Positions 7,725 to 16,574 of a stretch of DNA of 64,000 nt are shown piece by piece. The stretch spans positions 1-64,000 of the forward strand of contig NZ_FRBC01000014.1 in the NCBI RefSeq assembly GCF_900142515.1, written 5' to 3'. The stretch is from Pseudoselenomonas ruminantium (GTDB lineage Bacteria; Bacillota; Negativicutes; Selenomonadales; Selenomonadaceae). Every line of letters begins with the position of its first letter. The first letter of the stretch is position 1. The translations under genes were made by a program, and so were the position numbers. The notes beneath the pieces are model-generated. The model was not told where the DNA came from, did not search any database, and was given only the letters and a program-made list of their open reading frames with translations.

Positions 7725-8246
7725 ATGGATATGAGCATTGGCGCAACGAGCGGCTACAACTCTCCCTATAACCGCAACACGAGCTACGGAAATTATGGAA
7801 ATTACAACGATTCCCAATCCCCTTACAACACAAACGCCCCAACCGATGAAACCGAAACCGATGATATAGACGGGAAAAAATCCAGTCCCGGCGAATGCCA
7901 GACCTGCAAGAACCGCAAATACCAGGACGGCTCTGATGAAATGGTCTCCTTCAAAGCCGCTGGACATATCGACCCGAACAATGCCGCATCCGTCGTCATG
8001 AGCCACGAACAGGAACACGTTTCCAACGCCTACCAAAAGGCCGATGCCGGCAACGGCGAAGTAGTGCGAGCCAACGTCCGCCTCAAGACCGATGTCTGCC
8101 CCGAATGCGGCCGCACCTACATCTCCGGCGGTGAAACCACTACCCAGATCCGCTACGTCAACGAAACCAATCCCTACCAAAAAGACCTCAAAGAATCCGA
8201 TAAAAGCAAATACCAAGGTGCCAATGTGGACATTGACGCAGGTTAA
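7725..8246 (+). CDS. SprA-related putative metalloprotease family protein
   Basis: A 173-aa soluble protein without a signal peptide. A low-complexity N-terminal 60 residues rich in Tyr, Asn and Ser lead into GECQTCKNRKYQDGSDEMVS, then SHEQEHVSNAYQKA, which holds an HExxH zinc-protease signature (HEQEH). Further on is a second Cys pair, CPECGRTYISGGET. This Cys-HExxH-Cys layout is that of the family named after SprA/CJM1_0395-like proteins; that assignment is from memory. Zinc binding and proteolysis are inferences. The ATG at 7725 has GGAAGGA ten bases upstream. It is transcribed alone and shares a two-way terminator with the convergent gene. Confidence 0.72.
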   Translation: MDMSIGATSGYNSPYNRNTSYGNYGNYNDSQSPYNTNAPTDETETDDIDGKKSSPGECQTCKNRKYQDGSDEMVSFKAAGHIDPNNAASVVMSHEQEHVSNAYQKADAGNGEVVRANVRLKTDVCPECGRTYISGGETTTQIRYVNETNPYQKDLKESDKSKYQGANVDIDAG

Positions 8247-8288
8247 AAAAAGCAGGAGAATCCGCCAACCAGATTCTCCTGCTTTTTT
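8245..8288. terminator. Bidirectional terminator
   Basis: AGCAGGAGAATC and GATTCTCCTGCT form a perfect 12-bp stem flanked by A-runs on the left and T-runs on the right, so it can end both the gene at 7725 and the convergent operon ending at 8287. Confidence 0.92.
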
Positions 8289-9225
8289 ATTGCACGATTT
8301 CTTTGGACCAATACGCCCCTATCCGAGCAATAAATTTCAACGTCTCCAGATGCATCTCCCGTGGAAAAGCCGTCAGCACCGGTGCCGTCTCAAAATTCAG
8401 TACGCCCCTGTATTTTATATTCCGCAAGCCCCGCAGAAATCCTGCCCAGTCCGTAGAGGAAGTATTCTCCCGCGTGCGGGCAAAAGTATAGGGTACCTGA
8501 TGCAAATCCGTTATGCCATCATTGTCATGAATATGCAAGACCTTCAGCCCCGGCCCTAAAGTGGTAATGAACTCCTCCATGTCCAGCCCCACCAGGTTCG
8601 CATGCCCGGTATCAAAACAGAACCCCAGCACCTCGGCACCATACTGTTCATTTATCCGCTCAATCCGCTCCGCAGCCTTGCGGGCATTGCAGCAGGGCCC
8701 TTCCACCATATGTCCCCCCAGGCTGGTATAGAGATTCTCCACACATAAGGTAATGCCCATCTCCTTTGCCATAGGGGCCAGATAATGAATGAACTTCTCC
8801 GTCTGCGCCCATTCCAAATCCTCCCGCCCCAGCTCCCGGGCCAGCTTGAACCCGTGGATGACAATATAGTGGCAGCCAAGATAAGCACACAGTTCCATGC
8901 TCTTCGGTGCCATCTTCTGCCACAGATATTCATTAACCTCTCGTGTCCCGGAAGGCACATAGATGGGATAAGGCATATGCATCTGATGTATCCGTATCCC
9001 CGCTTTCTGCGCCCCGGCCTTATGAGGAGCAAAGAACGATTCCAATTCCGCTATGCTGGCATCAAAAAAACGGTTGAGCCGGTTCTCGTAAATATCCGTA
9101 TTCAGCAGATATCCATTCAGACTGAAGTCTACACAGGCAAAACCTGCCTCCCGCAGCATTTCAAACCCCGCCTGCGGATTTTCATCGGACACCGCCTCTT
9201 TGGTCTGCACTCCAATTTCCAGCAT
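8287..9225 (-). CDS. Sugar phosphate isomerase/epimerase family TIM-barrel protein
   Basis: A 312-aa member of the xylose-isomerase-like/AP-endonuclease-2 TIM-barrel superfamily. Characteristic pieces are IHQMHMPYPI near 95, YIVIHGFKL, a metal-ligand Glu in LCVENLY, GFCFDTGHANLVG (FDxGHA) and VLHIHDNDG (HxHD). These side chains form the divalent-metal site in family members. The substrate is unknown. The ATG at 9225 has GAGGGGG seven bases upstream and lies 2 nt after the stop of the preceding gene; a longer reading to 9276 would overlap that gene. Last gene of the three-gene cassette, so it likely acts with its two neighbours. Confidence 0.85.
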   Translation of the reverse strand: MLEIGVQTKEAVSDENPQAGFEMLREAGFACVDFSLNGYLLNTDIYENRLNRFFDASIAELESFFAPHKAGAQKAGIRIHQMHMPYPIYVPSGTREVNEYLWQKMAPKSMELCAYLGCHYIVIHGFKLARELGREDLEWAQTEKFIHYLAPMAKEMGITLCVENLYTSLGGHMVEGPCCNARKAAERIERINEQYGAEVLGFCFDTGHANLVGLDMEEFITTLGPGLKVLHIHDNDGITDLHQVPYTFARTRENTSSTDWAGFLRGLRNIKYRGVLNFETAPVLTAFPREMHLETLKFIARIGAYWSKEIVQ

Positions 9226-9227
9226 AT

Positions 9228-10466
9228 TCACGCCCCCTCTCCCAGCAAAGTCCCGGCGTACAGCGAGGACAAACACTCATCATTGAAAAATTCAATCGGG
9301 TTCTTCACCCCCATATCCCGCAGCTGTGCCTCGATCTCCCGATAATAAATATTGCAGATGAAAATCGCGCAATCTGGCGGCAAGGACAGCAAATCCTTTG
9401 GATCATGTACCACCAACCCCGCCACAGAACTCCCCCAAAGCCGGGAATTATTGTCACAGGTGAATAAGGGCGGATATTCTTTGCCATAATTGCTCATATA
9501 ATTACGGCACATCCGCCCTGCCCCGAATAAAACCCGCTTAGGATAGCTGGCCACTGTTTTTTCCATCTCAATCTGCCAGAGAATGTACTGCAGAACCGCT
9601 TGTGCCATTTCCATAAGCTTAGGCCTGAGCAGCGGCGGGAACGCCGCCGCCGTATCCCGCATATCGAGCACCAGCAAGCCATCAAAGGAAATCTCCCGCA
9701 AACTGCGGATGAGATTCAGCCAATCCGTCTCACAGGCCCCTTTGCTGGCACCGGTAAAAGGCAGCAGCTCCCGATCTCCCGTAGCATCGCTGTCACAGAG
9801 AATGACCGCCTTCAGCCTCCCGGACAGGGCATGTAGCAAATCATAAACATTCAGGCCGCAAGCACCACTGGCACCCATATGCAGGCAAAAACCAAAACGC
9901 TCCTCCCCGGCAAAGGCATTCAAACCATCAATAAAATCCACCGTCTCCTCAGCCGACGTAAAACGCCCTCTCACTAAATGGCCATTGATGCTCCGAGCCT
10001 GATTTTCCAACAAAATCACAACCTGCGCCTCCCGGGCCAGCGGAATCAGCCCCTGATAAAACTCGCGGTTCACCTCTATTAACTTATCCGTAGGCATTTC
10101 CGCCATAAAGGGACGCAAAACCAAATACCGGCTGCCCGCTACCTGGCAAAACCTGAGGCTGCGTTCCGCAAAATCCTGATAAACCGCCAGCGAAGGCCAA
10201 TCAGCTGCCCGATAGCCAAAATGCGGGGCATAGGCCAAAGGCAGGCCAAGCTTTTTCTGCTGAAATTTGGAAAGAAAGGTCTCCGCCGCCTGCCATCTTC
10301 CTGCCAGCCAGTTTTCCTCAGCCCCGTTGCGCCGAAATTCCTTAACCGGAAATAACAGCGCGATATCCAGCATGGCCTGTTCAAAAGCAGAACCTGCGAT
10401 ATCCAGTACTCCCTGCCCTGGATATTCCCACGCCGACAGCCCCGCCGGTGCACATAAGATTTCCAT
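9228..10466 (-). CDS. TIM-barrel isomerase-like protein fused to a Rossmann-like domain
   Basis: A 412-aa protein. Residues ~1-300 resemble the same xylose-isomerase-like barrel as its neighbour (ILLENQARSI, FGFCLHMGASGACG, VILCDSDATGD, LVLDMRD), but the metal-site motifs are degenerate: the FDxGHA region reads LHMGAS. Residues ~310-400 are a Rossmann-like domain (VLFGAGRMCRNYMSN, CDNNSRLWGSSVAG, REIEAQLRDMGV). That domain is clearly related to one inside the next upstream protein (VIFGSGLWAQQFMD, VDNQKSRWGKDLRG, VRQLREMGIEDYG). I infer a shared dinucleotide- or sugar-nucleotide-binding module that ties the cassette together. ATG 10466 follows AAGGAG by six bases. Confidence 0.7.
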   Translation of the reverse strand: MEILCAPAGLSAWEYPGQGVLDIAGSAFEQAMLDIALLFPVKEFRRNGAEENWLAGRWQAAETFLSKFQQKKLGLPLAYAPHFGYRAADWPSLAVYQDFAERSLRFCQVAGSRYLVLRPFMAEMPTDKLIEVNREFYQGLIPLAREAQVVILLENQARSINGHLVRGRFTSAEETVDFIDGLNAFAGEERFGFCLHMGASGACGLNVYDLLHALSGRLKAVILCDSDATGDRELLPFTGASKGACETDWLNLIRSLREISFDGLLVLDMRDTAAAFPPLLRPKLMEMAQAVLQYILWQIEMEKTVASYPKRVLFGAGRMCRNYMSNYGKEYPPLFTCDNNSRLWGSSVAGLVVHDPKDLLSLPPDCAIFICNIYYREIEAQLRDMGVKNPIEFFNDECLSSLYAGTLLGEGA

Positions 10467-10469
10467 CGC

Positions 10470-12704
10470 CTACTCCTTCCTGGCCAGCCGCTGATTGATC
10501 ACGGCCTTCAACTTGGTCGAACTGGTCTGCTCCGTATAGGGGAAAAACACCATCGTAGAACCATGCTTTTCCAAAAAATCCTTTTCACTAAGCCAGTACG
10601 GATCATTTTCATAATCACTGCCAGAAAACTGCACATCAAAATGGTACAGATTCCAAGCTTCCCGCGTCCCTGCATAAGTCAGGGGAATCTCATGAGCCTC
10701 ATCCACATATTGGCAGGCCCGCACCAATTCCACCCGCTCATTGAAGGGGATAAAGGGATCAACCCCTTTGTTCTTGCGCACCCCTTCATCGGACACTACG
10801 CCTACAATCAGATAATCACACTGCTCCTTGGCTCGCCGGAACATATTGAGATGACCAATATGATACAAATCGAAGACCCCGGCAATATAGCCGATATGAT
10901 ATTTTTTAGCCTTGGAATCCTTTTTCCCCTCCCCGGATATTGCCACGGTATTCGGCACCACAACCTGCCGAGGTTTCCGCGGATAACTGCGCTGAGGATC
11001 AAAAATGCCATAATCCTCAATCCCCATTTCCCGCAGCTGACGAACCACTGACTGATAGCCTTTGATGCAAATCAGCACTTTGAAGCTGCCAGGCTCCCAC
11101 TGCCGCAACTCGTCCGGAGAGACGATGGGAATGCCCCGCAAATCTTTCCCCCAACGTGATTTTTGATTATCTACCACCATTGACACTGGATGTTCGCGGC
11201 CAAAGCCATCCATAAACTGTTGCGCCCATAGCCCCGAGCCAAAGATCACCAGTTTTTTATCCTCCAGCCCCGCAAAAATATCCACAAACAGCCGCTGATA
11301 TTCCTCCTCGGGATAATTGATCCTCTGCCGATTGGCATAGACCTGCCGCAAATCCCGCTGATGAGGCGCATACACATCATGAAGCTTGCCCAGATTGCGC
11401 AAGTCATTCAGAAACTCATCCGACATCCTCAACCAACGGCCTAAATACTTTGTCAGCCCATAGCGATCGTACATTACCTCTATCGGCAATAACCGTTGCA
11501 TCTCCTTGTCGCTGCCATAAGTAATCCCCACCATCCTGGTCAACAAGACATTGGCAGGATAATTATCAATAGCAAACTCCTGATCGAAGAACATAAACTC
11601 CCCATCGGCAAAAAAAGAATTCAACGGCACCATATCAAAATAGCCCTTTTTCAAGAGCACACCTTCCCCATCCCCAGCATCCTCCCGCACATGCTCAGAA
11701 GAACGCAAGATAAGCTCCGCAAAATGATCCATGGCCCGCAGGAACTGCTCCTGGTCCCGTTTCAATAACTCCCGCAGATAAAAAGTTCCCACCTGTGCCG
11801 TTACAAAAGGCATCTCCAGACGTCCAGCCATAAACTGCGAAGGCACTACCTTGATACCTTGGGCAGACAACGCCTCCATATTGGCCTGTACTGCTCGCAG
11901 ACGCTCTTCTCCCGCCACCGACAAAGGCTTTTTCTCCACCAAATTTTCCGCGTGTATTATTGTATATAAACCATATTTCGGCCCCCGCTCCGCCGAACAA
12001 GTCACATGCTCCACATCCGACAACCGGCCATCCAGCGAACACTCCACCAGATAAGCATTGGCCATGGCATGAAACATCCCATTCTCCAGAAGCATCGGAT
12101 AGAGATTTTCCTCCTCCAAAAAAACTGACTCCGGATGATTGTAGAACGGAAACACTCGCCCCGTCAGATCCTCATTGGGCAGGAAATCCTCCTCAAACAA
12201 AAACGCCGGATGCTCCAGATCCGGTAACACCGAATAAAACCGCATAGCCGTAAAACCAGCAGCCTGCATCCATCGCCGCATCCTACCGCTGCCATACATA
12301 CGCCCTCGGAAAACATCCTCCCGCTTCCCGTAGGCCAGGCGATACCCCTCCAGCCCAGCAAAGGACTGTTCCGTATAAGGGTCTCTGTCCCCACAAAAAT
12401 ACCGCAGCCCGAAAGGATTATTCATAGCCAGAAGCATGCGTCCCTGCGGTACTAAATAACGGGGCAAAGCCACCAATACCGCTCCCGGCTCAGCCAATCG
12501 CTCAAACCCACAATCCGCCAGCAACAAATCAAAACCAGTCTCCTGAAACTGCCCATTCACTATCTGCTCCCAGCTGACACAGGTTACCGTAACACCATCC
12601 GGCCAACAAAACGCCTGTCCCTCTCCCACAAAGAGAATACGCCTGCATCCTGCCATATCATACCAAGCATACAAACTGCGCTTAATCTCATTATATAGGT
12701 CCAT
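10470..12704 (-). CDS. Multidomain protein: methyltransferase-like, kinase-like, Rossmann-like and cytidylyltransferase
   Basis: A 744-aa protein with at least four modules. Residues ~1-165 look like a class I SAM methyltransferase with a weak motif I (ILFVGEGQAF). Residues ~230-440 carry FDMVPLNSFF and FFDQEF near 350-375, which resemble the catalytic loop (DxxxxN) and metal-binding Asp/Glu of choline-kinase-like phosphotransferases. Residues ~479-590 are the Rossmann-like domain shared with the downstream gene. Residues ~604-740 are a nucleotidyltransferase of the glycerol-3-phosphate or phosphocholine cytidylyltransferase type (GVFDLYHIGHLNMF with HxGH, and a TEQTSSTKL end replacing RTxGISTT). 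Only the last assignment is firm. It could make a CDP-activated alcohol for surface decoration. Start ATG 12704 with AAGGTGGGAG upstream. Confidence 0.72.
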   Translation of the reverse strand: MDLYNEIKRSLYAWYDMAGCRRILFVGEGQAFCWPDGVTVTCVSWEQIVNGQFQETGFDLLLADCGFERLAEPGAVLVALPRYLVPQGRMLLAMNNPFGLRYFCGDRDPYTEQSFAGLEGYRLAYGKREDVFRGRMYGSGRMRRWMQAAGFTAMRFYSVLPDLEHPAFLFEEDFLPNEDLTGRVFPFYNHPESVFLEEENLYPMLLENGMFHAMANAYLVECSLDGRLSDVEHVTCSAERGPKYGLYTIIHAENLVEKKPLSVAGEERLRAVQANMEALSAQGIKVVPSQFMAGRLEMPFVTAQVGTFYLRELLKRDQEQFLRAMDHFAELILRSSEHVREDAGDGEGVLLKKGYFDMVPLNSFFADGEFMFFDQEFAIDNYPANVLLTRMVGITYGSDKEMQRLLPIEVMYDRYGLTKYLGRWLRMSDEFLNDLRNLGKLHDVYAPHQRDLRQVYANRQRINYPEEEYQRLFVDIFAGLEDKKLVIFGSGLWAQQFMDGFGREHPVSMVVDNQKSRWGKDLRGIPIVSPDELRQWEPGSFKVLICIKGYQSVVRQLREMGIEDYGIFDPQRSYPRKPRQVVVPNTVAISGEGKKDSKAKKYHIGYIAGVFDLYHIGHLNMFRRAKEQCDYLIVGVVSDEGVRKNKGVDPFIPFNERVELVRACQYVDEAHEIPLTYAGTREAWNLYHFDVQFSGSDYENDPYWLSEKDFLEKHGSTMVFFPYTEQTSSTKLKAVINQRLARKE

Positions 12705-12846
12705 AGCTCCCACCTTGCTTCCCACGTATCAAAAATAATACTCAATTGATAAAATACTTCTATTTTCTCCGCCAAAATCCTGCCAAACAAAGCTGGGAAC
12801 TCATTACATCTTTCATATTATATCTTATAAATATGTTTATTTTATT

Positions 12847-12874
12847 GATTTTATCAGTTATAAATGATAAAATC
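12847..12874. promoter_or_regulatory. Inverted repeat upstream of the DUF4143 ATPase
   Basis: GATTTTATCA and TGATAAAATC are perfect 10-bp arms separated by 8 bp in an AT-rich region ~50 bp before the start codon. The spacing fits a repressor operator overlapping a promoter. No T-run follows, so it is not a terminator. Confidence 0.45.
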
Positions 12875-12922
12875 ATATATAACAACCAATAATAAAAGTA
12901 TATCTAAAAGGATGGTGTTTTT

Positions 12923-14131
12923 ATGATACGTCGTGACTTATACCTGAAAAAAATACGTCCATTCATGAATAAAGAGCTAATAAAGGTCATAACTGGTATC
13001 CGACGTTGCGGAAAATCGGTTATGTTGGAAATCATCCAAAAAGAACTGCTAAAAAACGGTGTGGCCACCGAGGCCATACTTACCTACAATTTTGAATCCT
13101 TAACTTTAGCTCCACTCTGTACTGCCCAAGCCCTGCATCGAGATGTGATGGAAAAATCTAAAGCTATATCTGGGAAGGTCTATCTCTTCTTTGATGAAGT
13201 GCAGGAAGTCAAAGATTGGGAAAAGGCTATCAACTCCTTTCGGGTAGATCTTGATTGCGATATATACATAACTGGCTCAAACTCAAAACTCCTGTCTGGA
13301 GAACTTGCCTCCTATCTGGCAGGACGCTATGTGGAATTTGTTATGTATCCGCTATCATTCCGAGAATTTTTCGACATAATCCATGAGCAACAACCTAACC
13401 TAAACACTGCTGCCTGCTTTCAACAGTATATGATTTATGGCGGCATGCCTTATCTTTGGAACCTCCAGTATCAAGATGAACCTGTCAAGCAGTATCTTTA
13501 CGATCTATACAATGCCATAGAACTAAAGGACATTATCCGCAGGAAAAAATTCCGCGACGTAGACCTATTGGAACGTATTCTTGCCTATGTTACAGCCAAT
13601 ATCGGCAATACTTTCTCTGCCACCACAATCTCTAAGTATCTGAAAAGCGAAGGCCGCAAAGTAGCACCAGAAACCATCTTGAACTATCTCCACGCTGGAA
13701 ATGAGGCCTTCCTGTTCTATCCCGTGAAGCGGCAGGACATTGCCGGCAAGAAAATCCTCAGCGTACAGGAAAAATACTATCTGGCTGATCATGGCATCCG
13801 CGAAGCCGTCATTGGCGGTAATCTAAAGGATATTAACCTCATCCTGGAAAATATCATCTTTTTAGAGCTAAAGCGCCGGGGTTATAAAGTAACCGTAGGC
13901 AAATACGCCGACAAAGAAATCGATTTCATCGCCCAGCGCCAATCTGAACGAATCTACATACAGGTCTGCTACCTTTTGGCTACACCAGAAACTGCTGAAC
14001 GTGAATTTGGCGTATATCGCAATATTCGTGACAACTACCCCAAATATGTGCTTTCCATGGACGAATTTGACATGAGCCAAGATGGCATCATCCACCAGAA
14101 CATCAGAGATTTCCTTTTACAGGAGACTTGA
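12923..14131 (+). CDS. AAA-type ATPase with DUF4143 domain
   Basis: A 402-aa protein of the large family of ATPases often found next to mobile DNA in anaerobes. A Walker A motif, TGIRRCGKSVML, lies near residue 27, and a Walker B-like YLFFDEVQEV near 95 is followed by YITGSNSKLLSGELASYLAG. The C-terminal DUF4143 portion (IRRKKFRDVDLLERILAYV, ILNYLHAGNEAFLFY) ends with a nuclease-like stretch, GKYADKEIDFIAQ (ExDF). Substrate and role are unknown; defence, toxin-antitoxin or DNA-repair functions have been suggested for the family. The start codon is preceded by AAAGGATGG. Base composition is AT-richer than the cassette upstream, in keeping with acquisition. Confidence 0.85.
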   Translation: MIRRDLYLKKIRPFMNKELIKVITGIRRCGKSVMLEIIQKELLKNGVATEAILTYNFESLTLAPLCTAQALHRDVMEKSKAISGKVYLFFDEVQEVKDWEKAINSFRVDLDCDIYITGSNSKLLSGELASYLAGRYVEFVMYPLSFREFFDIIHEQQPNLNTAACFQQYMIYGGMPYLWNLQYQDEPVKQYLYDLYNAIELKDIIRRKKFRDVDLLERILAYVTANIGNTFSATTISKYLKSEGRKVAPETILNYLHAGNEAFLFYPVKRQDIAGKKILSVQEKYYLADHGIREAVIGGNLKDINLILENIIFLELKRRGYKVTVGKYADKEIDFIAQRQSERIYIQVCYLLATPETAEREFGVYRNIRDNYPKYVLSMDEFDMSQDGIIHQNIRDFLLQET

Positions 14132-14208
14132 TACGTAGACCATTTCTTGGTGGCTTCAAATGTTGTCAGGTACAGGGCTTTCAGCAATGCCTGCGAGCTG
14201 GGAAAAAC
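14132..14208 (-). pseudogene. IS256-family transposase fragment
   Basis: Read on the minus strand this encodes VFPSSQALLKALYLTTFEAT followed by KKWS. That is nearly the same as VFPGQQALLKALYLATFEAT in the longer IS256 remnant at 22688-23192. The fragment ends exactly where the IS66 end begins at 14209, which suggests the IS66 element jumped into, or recombined at, an IS256 copy. Confidence 0.75.
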
Positions 14209-14282
14209 GTAAGCGATAAACCATCCGGTGTTATCAATAGCTGAAACGAGCCTGACCATCTATACCTTGGTCAGGCTCATCT

Positions 14283-15765
14283 TTATTTGCAGTTCTGCTG
14301 AACTTCTTTGCTCCAGGGAAGAAAATCTTCCAGCAGTTCAGGATGTATCTTAAAATTTATATTGGGCAGTTTTTCAAACAGATAGGTCAGATAGCGGAAT
14401 GACTCAAGGCCGTTAGCCTTGCTCGTTTCTACAATGCTATACACGGCAGCGCTGGCGGCTGCCCCTTTGGGCGATGCGCTGAACAACCAGTTCTTGCGGC
14501 CAATAGTAAAGTTACGGATGGCGCGTTCGCAAATATTGTTGGATAAAGCAATATTACCGTCCTGCAGAAATACGCTGAGTCCTTTTCTGTGGTTGAGGGC
14601 ATAGTTTACTGCCTTGCCCAGTGCAGATTTTGGCAAGGTTTTGGGCTGGATTCCTTCCAGCCACTTGAAGAAAGCCTCCAGCTTGTCTTTTTCCAGCCGC
14701 AGACGCTCGGACTGCCGTTCTTCGGCAGTCTTATGGGAAAGATCCTTATCCAATGCAAATATTTCGTTGATTTTCCGGATAGCCTGCCCGCTTATGGATT
14801 CGGCTGCTTCTTCCTGAGAAATTCCTGCCGGAATGGCATCTACAAAGTAGCGGCGGGCATGCACCCAACAGAGGGCGTGTTTCTTACAGGAAATCTGCTC
14901 ATAACCGGCATAGCCGTCTGTCTGCAGGATACCCTCATATCCCTCAAGGAACTTTCCGGCAAAGCCGCCGTTCCGGCCGGGATGGTATTCGTAAATCCGG
15001 AGCTGCCGTCCGTCCTGCACGAACTCGCCATTGGTATACACCCACATGTAAGACCTGGTCTTATTCTTCCGTCCTTTTTCATTCAGTACCTGAACGGGCG
15101 TTTCATCTGCATGGATTACCGGCTGTTTCAAGAGTTCTGCATGCATGCAATCTACCAGTGGCATAAGCCAATCTTCTGCTGACCGGATTACCCAGTTGGC
15201 CAGTGTGGCCCGGGAAAGGGCTATTCCAATGGATTTCCATTCCTGTTCCTGACGGTAAAGGGGCATGGAAAACTGGTATTTGTTCTTTTTTCCGGCATTC
15301 CAGGCATTGGAAGGATTCCCGGTAGAAGTCAATGACTTTTACTGTATCAGGAATGAACTGCACCTCCGTACGGATTTTCTCCCGGCCCATGGATGTGAGC
15401 TGTGTCCCGCAACGTTTGCAGATACGCTCATCTTCCGGCAGGGTGATTACGCGTTCTTCATGCGGCATATCTTTCAGAATCTGCTCCAGATGGCCTTTCT
15501 GCTTCTTGCGCCGCTGATGCGCCGGGACTTCTATGACCGGCTCTGGGGCACTACCTTTTGCCTCGACCTCAGCTTCGTCGAAAAGATTGATCTCTTCGAG
15601 CTCGCCAAGAATCTTTTTGGTTTTCTCCGTGCGTGAGCCAAAAGCCATTTTCTTCAATTGAGCAATCTGTTCCTTGAGACAGTCTATTTCATAGCGGAGG
15701 TTTTCCTTCTCCAAGGTCAGTGAATCTATGCGGTTTTGCATTTCTTGTTCGCGGATGTCTGTCAT
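14283..15765 (-). pseudogene. IS66-family transposase TnpC, frameshifted and internally deleted
   Basis: The N-terminal part (15765 to ~15300) has the coiled leader, a QRRKKQKGHLEQIL stretch and zinc-ribbon Cys pairs (ICKRCGTQL, FQCLECRKK). The remainder (LYRQEQEWKSIGIALSRATL, HADETPVQVLNEKGRKN, TDGYAGYEQI, NYALNHRKGLSVFLQDG) is in another frame. At the join, the residues normally between the zinc ribbon and the PLYRQE segment are missing, so a deletion accompanies the frame change near an A-run at ~15298. The gene is inactive unless supplied in trans. Confidence 0.88.
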
Positions 15766-15771
15766 GGAAAA

Positions 15772-16420
15772 CCTCCTGATGACAGACGGCTATGCCGGTT
15801 ATGAGCAGATTCCCTGCAAGGAACATGCTCTCTGCTGGGTGCATGCCCGCCGCTACTTCGTGGATGCTATTCCGGCAGGAATTTCGCAGGAAGAAGCAGG
15901 CGAATCCATAAGTGGACAGGCTATCCGGAAAATCAATGAGCTGTTTGCCTTGGATAAAGAGCTTTCCCATAAGTCTGCTGAAGAACGGCAGGCAGAGCGT
16001 CTGCGGCTTGAAAAAGACAAGCTGGAGGCTTTCTTCGTGTGGCTGGAAAGGATCAAGCCCAAGACTTTGCCAAAATCTGCACTGGGCAAGGCTGTAAACT
16101 ATGCGCTCAACCACAGAAAAGGACTCAGTGTATTTCTGCAGGACGGTAATATTGCTTTATCCAACAATATTTGCGAACGCACCATCCGTAACTTTACTAT
16201 TGGCCGCAAGAACTGGTTGTTCAGCGCATCGCCCAAAGGGGCAACCGCCAGCGCTGCCGTTTACAGCATTGTAGAAACGAGCAAAGCTAACGGGTTAGAG
16301 CCATTCCTTTATCTGACCTATCTATTTGAAAAATTGCCCAATATAAATTTTAAGATACATCCTGAACTGCTGGAAGATTTCCTTCCCTGGAGCAAAGAAG
16401 TTCAGCAGAACTGCAAATAA
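15772..16420 (+). pseudogene. IS66-family transposase TnpC, C-terminal fragment
   Basis: Encodes TDGYAGYEQIPCKEHALCWV and everything downstream to the TnpC end (LPWSKEVQQNCK). It is about 90% alike to the matching part of the minus-strand copy next to it. It starts abruptly at the start codon region of that other copy, with the DDE domain lacking its first acidic residue. The head-to-head arrangement must come from an inversion or from two insertions followed by deletion. Confidence 0.88.
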
Positions 16421-16574
16421 AGATGAGCCTGACCATCTATATCGTGGTCAGGCTCGTTTCAGCTATCGATAACACCGGATGGTTTATCGCTTACTGAAAA
16501 TCGTCTTTGTTTCTTTCGCTTTTTGATTTTTAACTTTCCCTTTATGTCATTGAAAAAAATTGCAGTAAATAAAT

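Larger units (their letters stand above)
14209..16494. mobile_element. Rearranged IS66-family element with inverted ends
   Basis: The left end GTAAGCGATAAACCATCCGG is repeated in inverted orientation at the right end (16475-16494), the usual GTAAGCG start of IS66 elements. Between them lie two transposase (TnpC) remnants pointing toward each other. Their C-terminal halves and flanking hairpins (GAGCCTGACCA) make a palindrome with ~0.7-kb arms. tnpA and tnpB are absent, so the element cannot move on its own. The flanking 8-mers (GGAAAAAC and TGAAAATC) match at six of eight positions, so there is no clean target duplication. Confidence 0.8.

Noticed and set aside
15728-15771. Start of the plus-strand transposase fragment taken at 15728
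   Set aside because: The first ~15 codons are antisense to the N-terminus of the opposite transposase copy; the real homology begins at ~15772.
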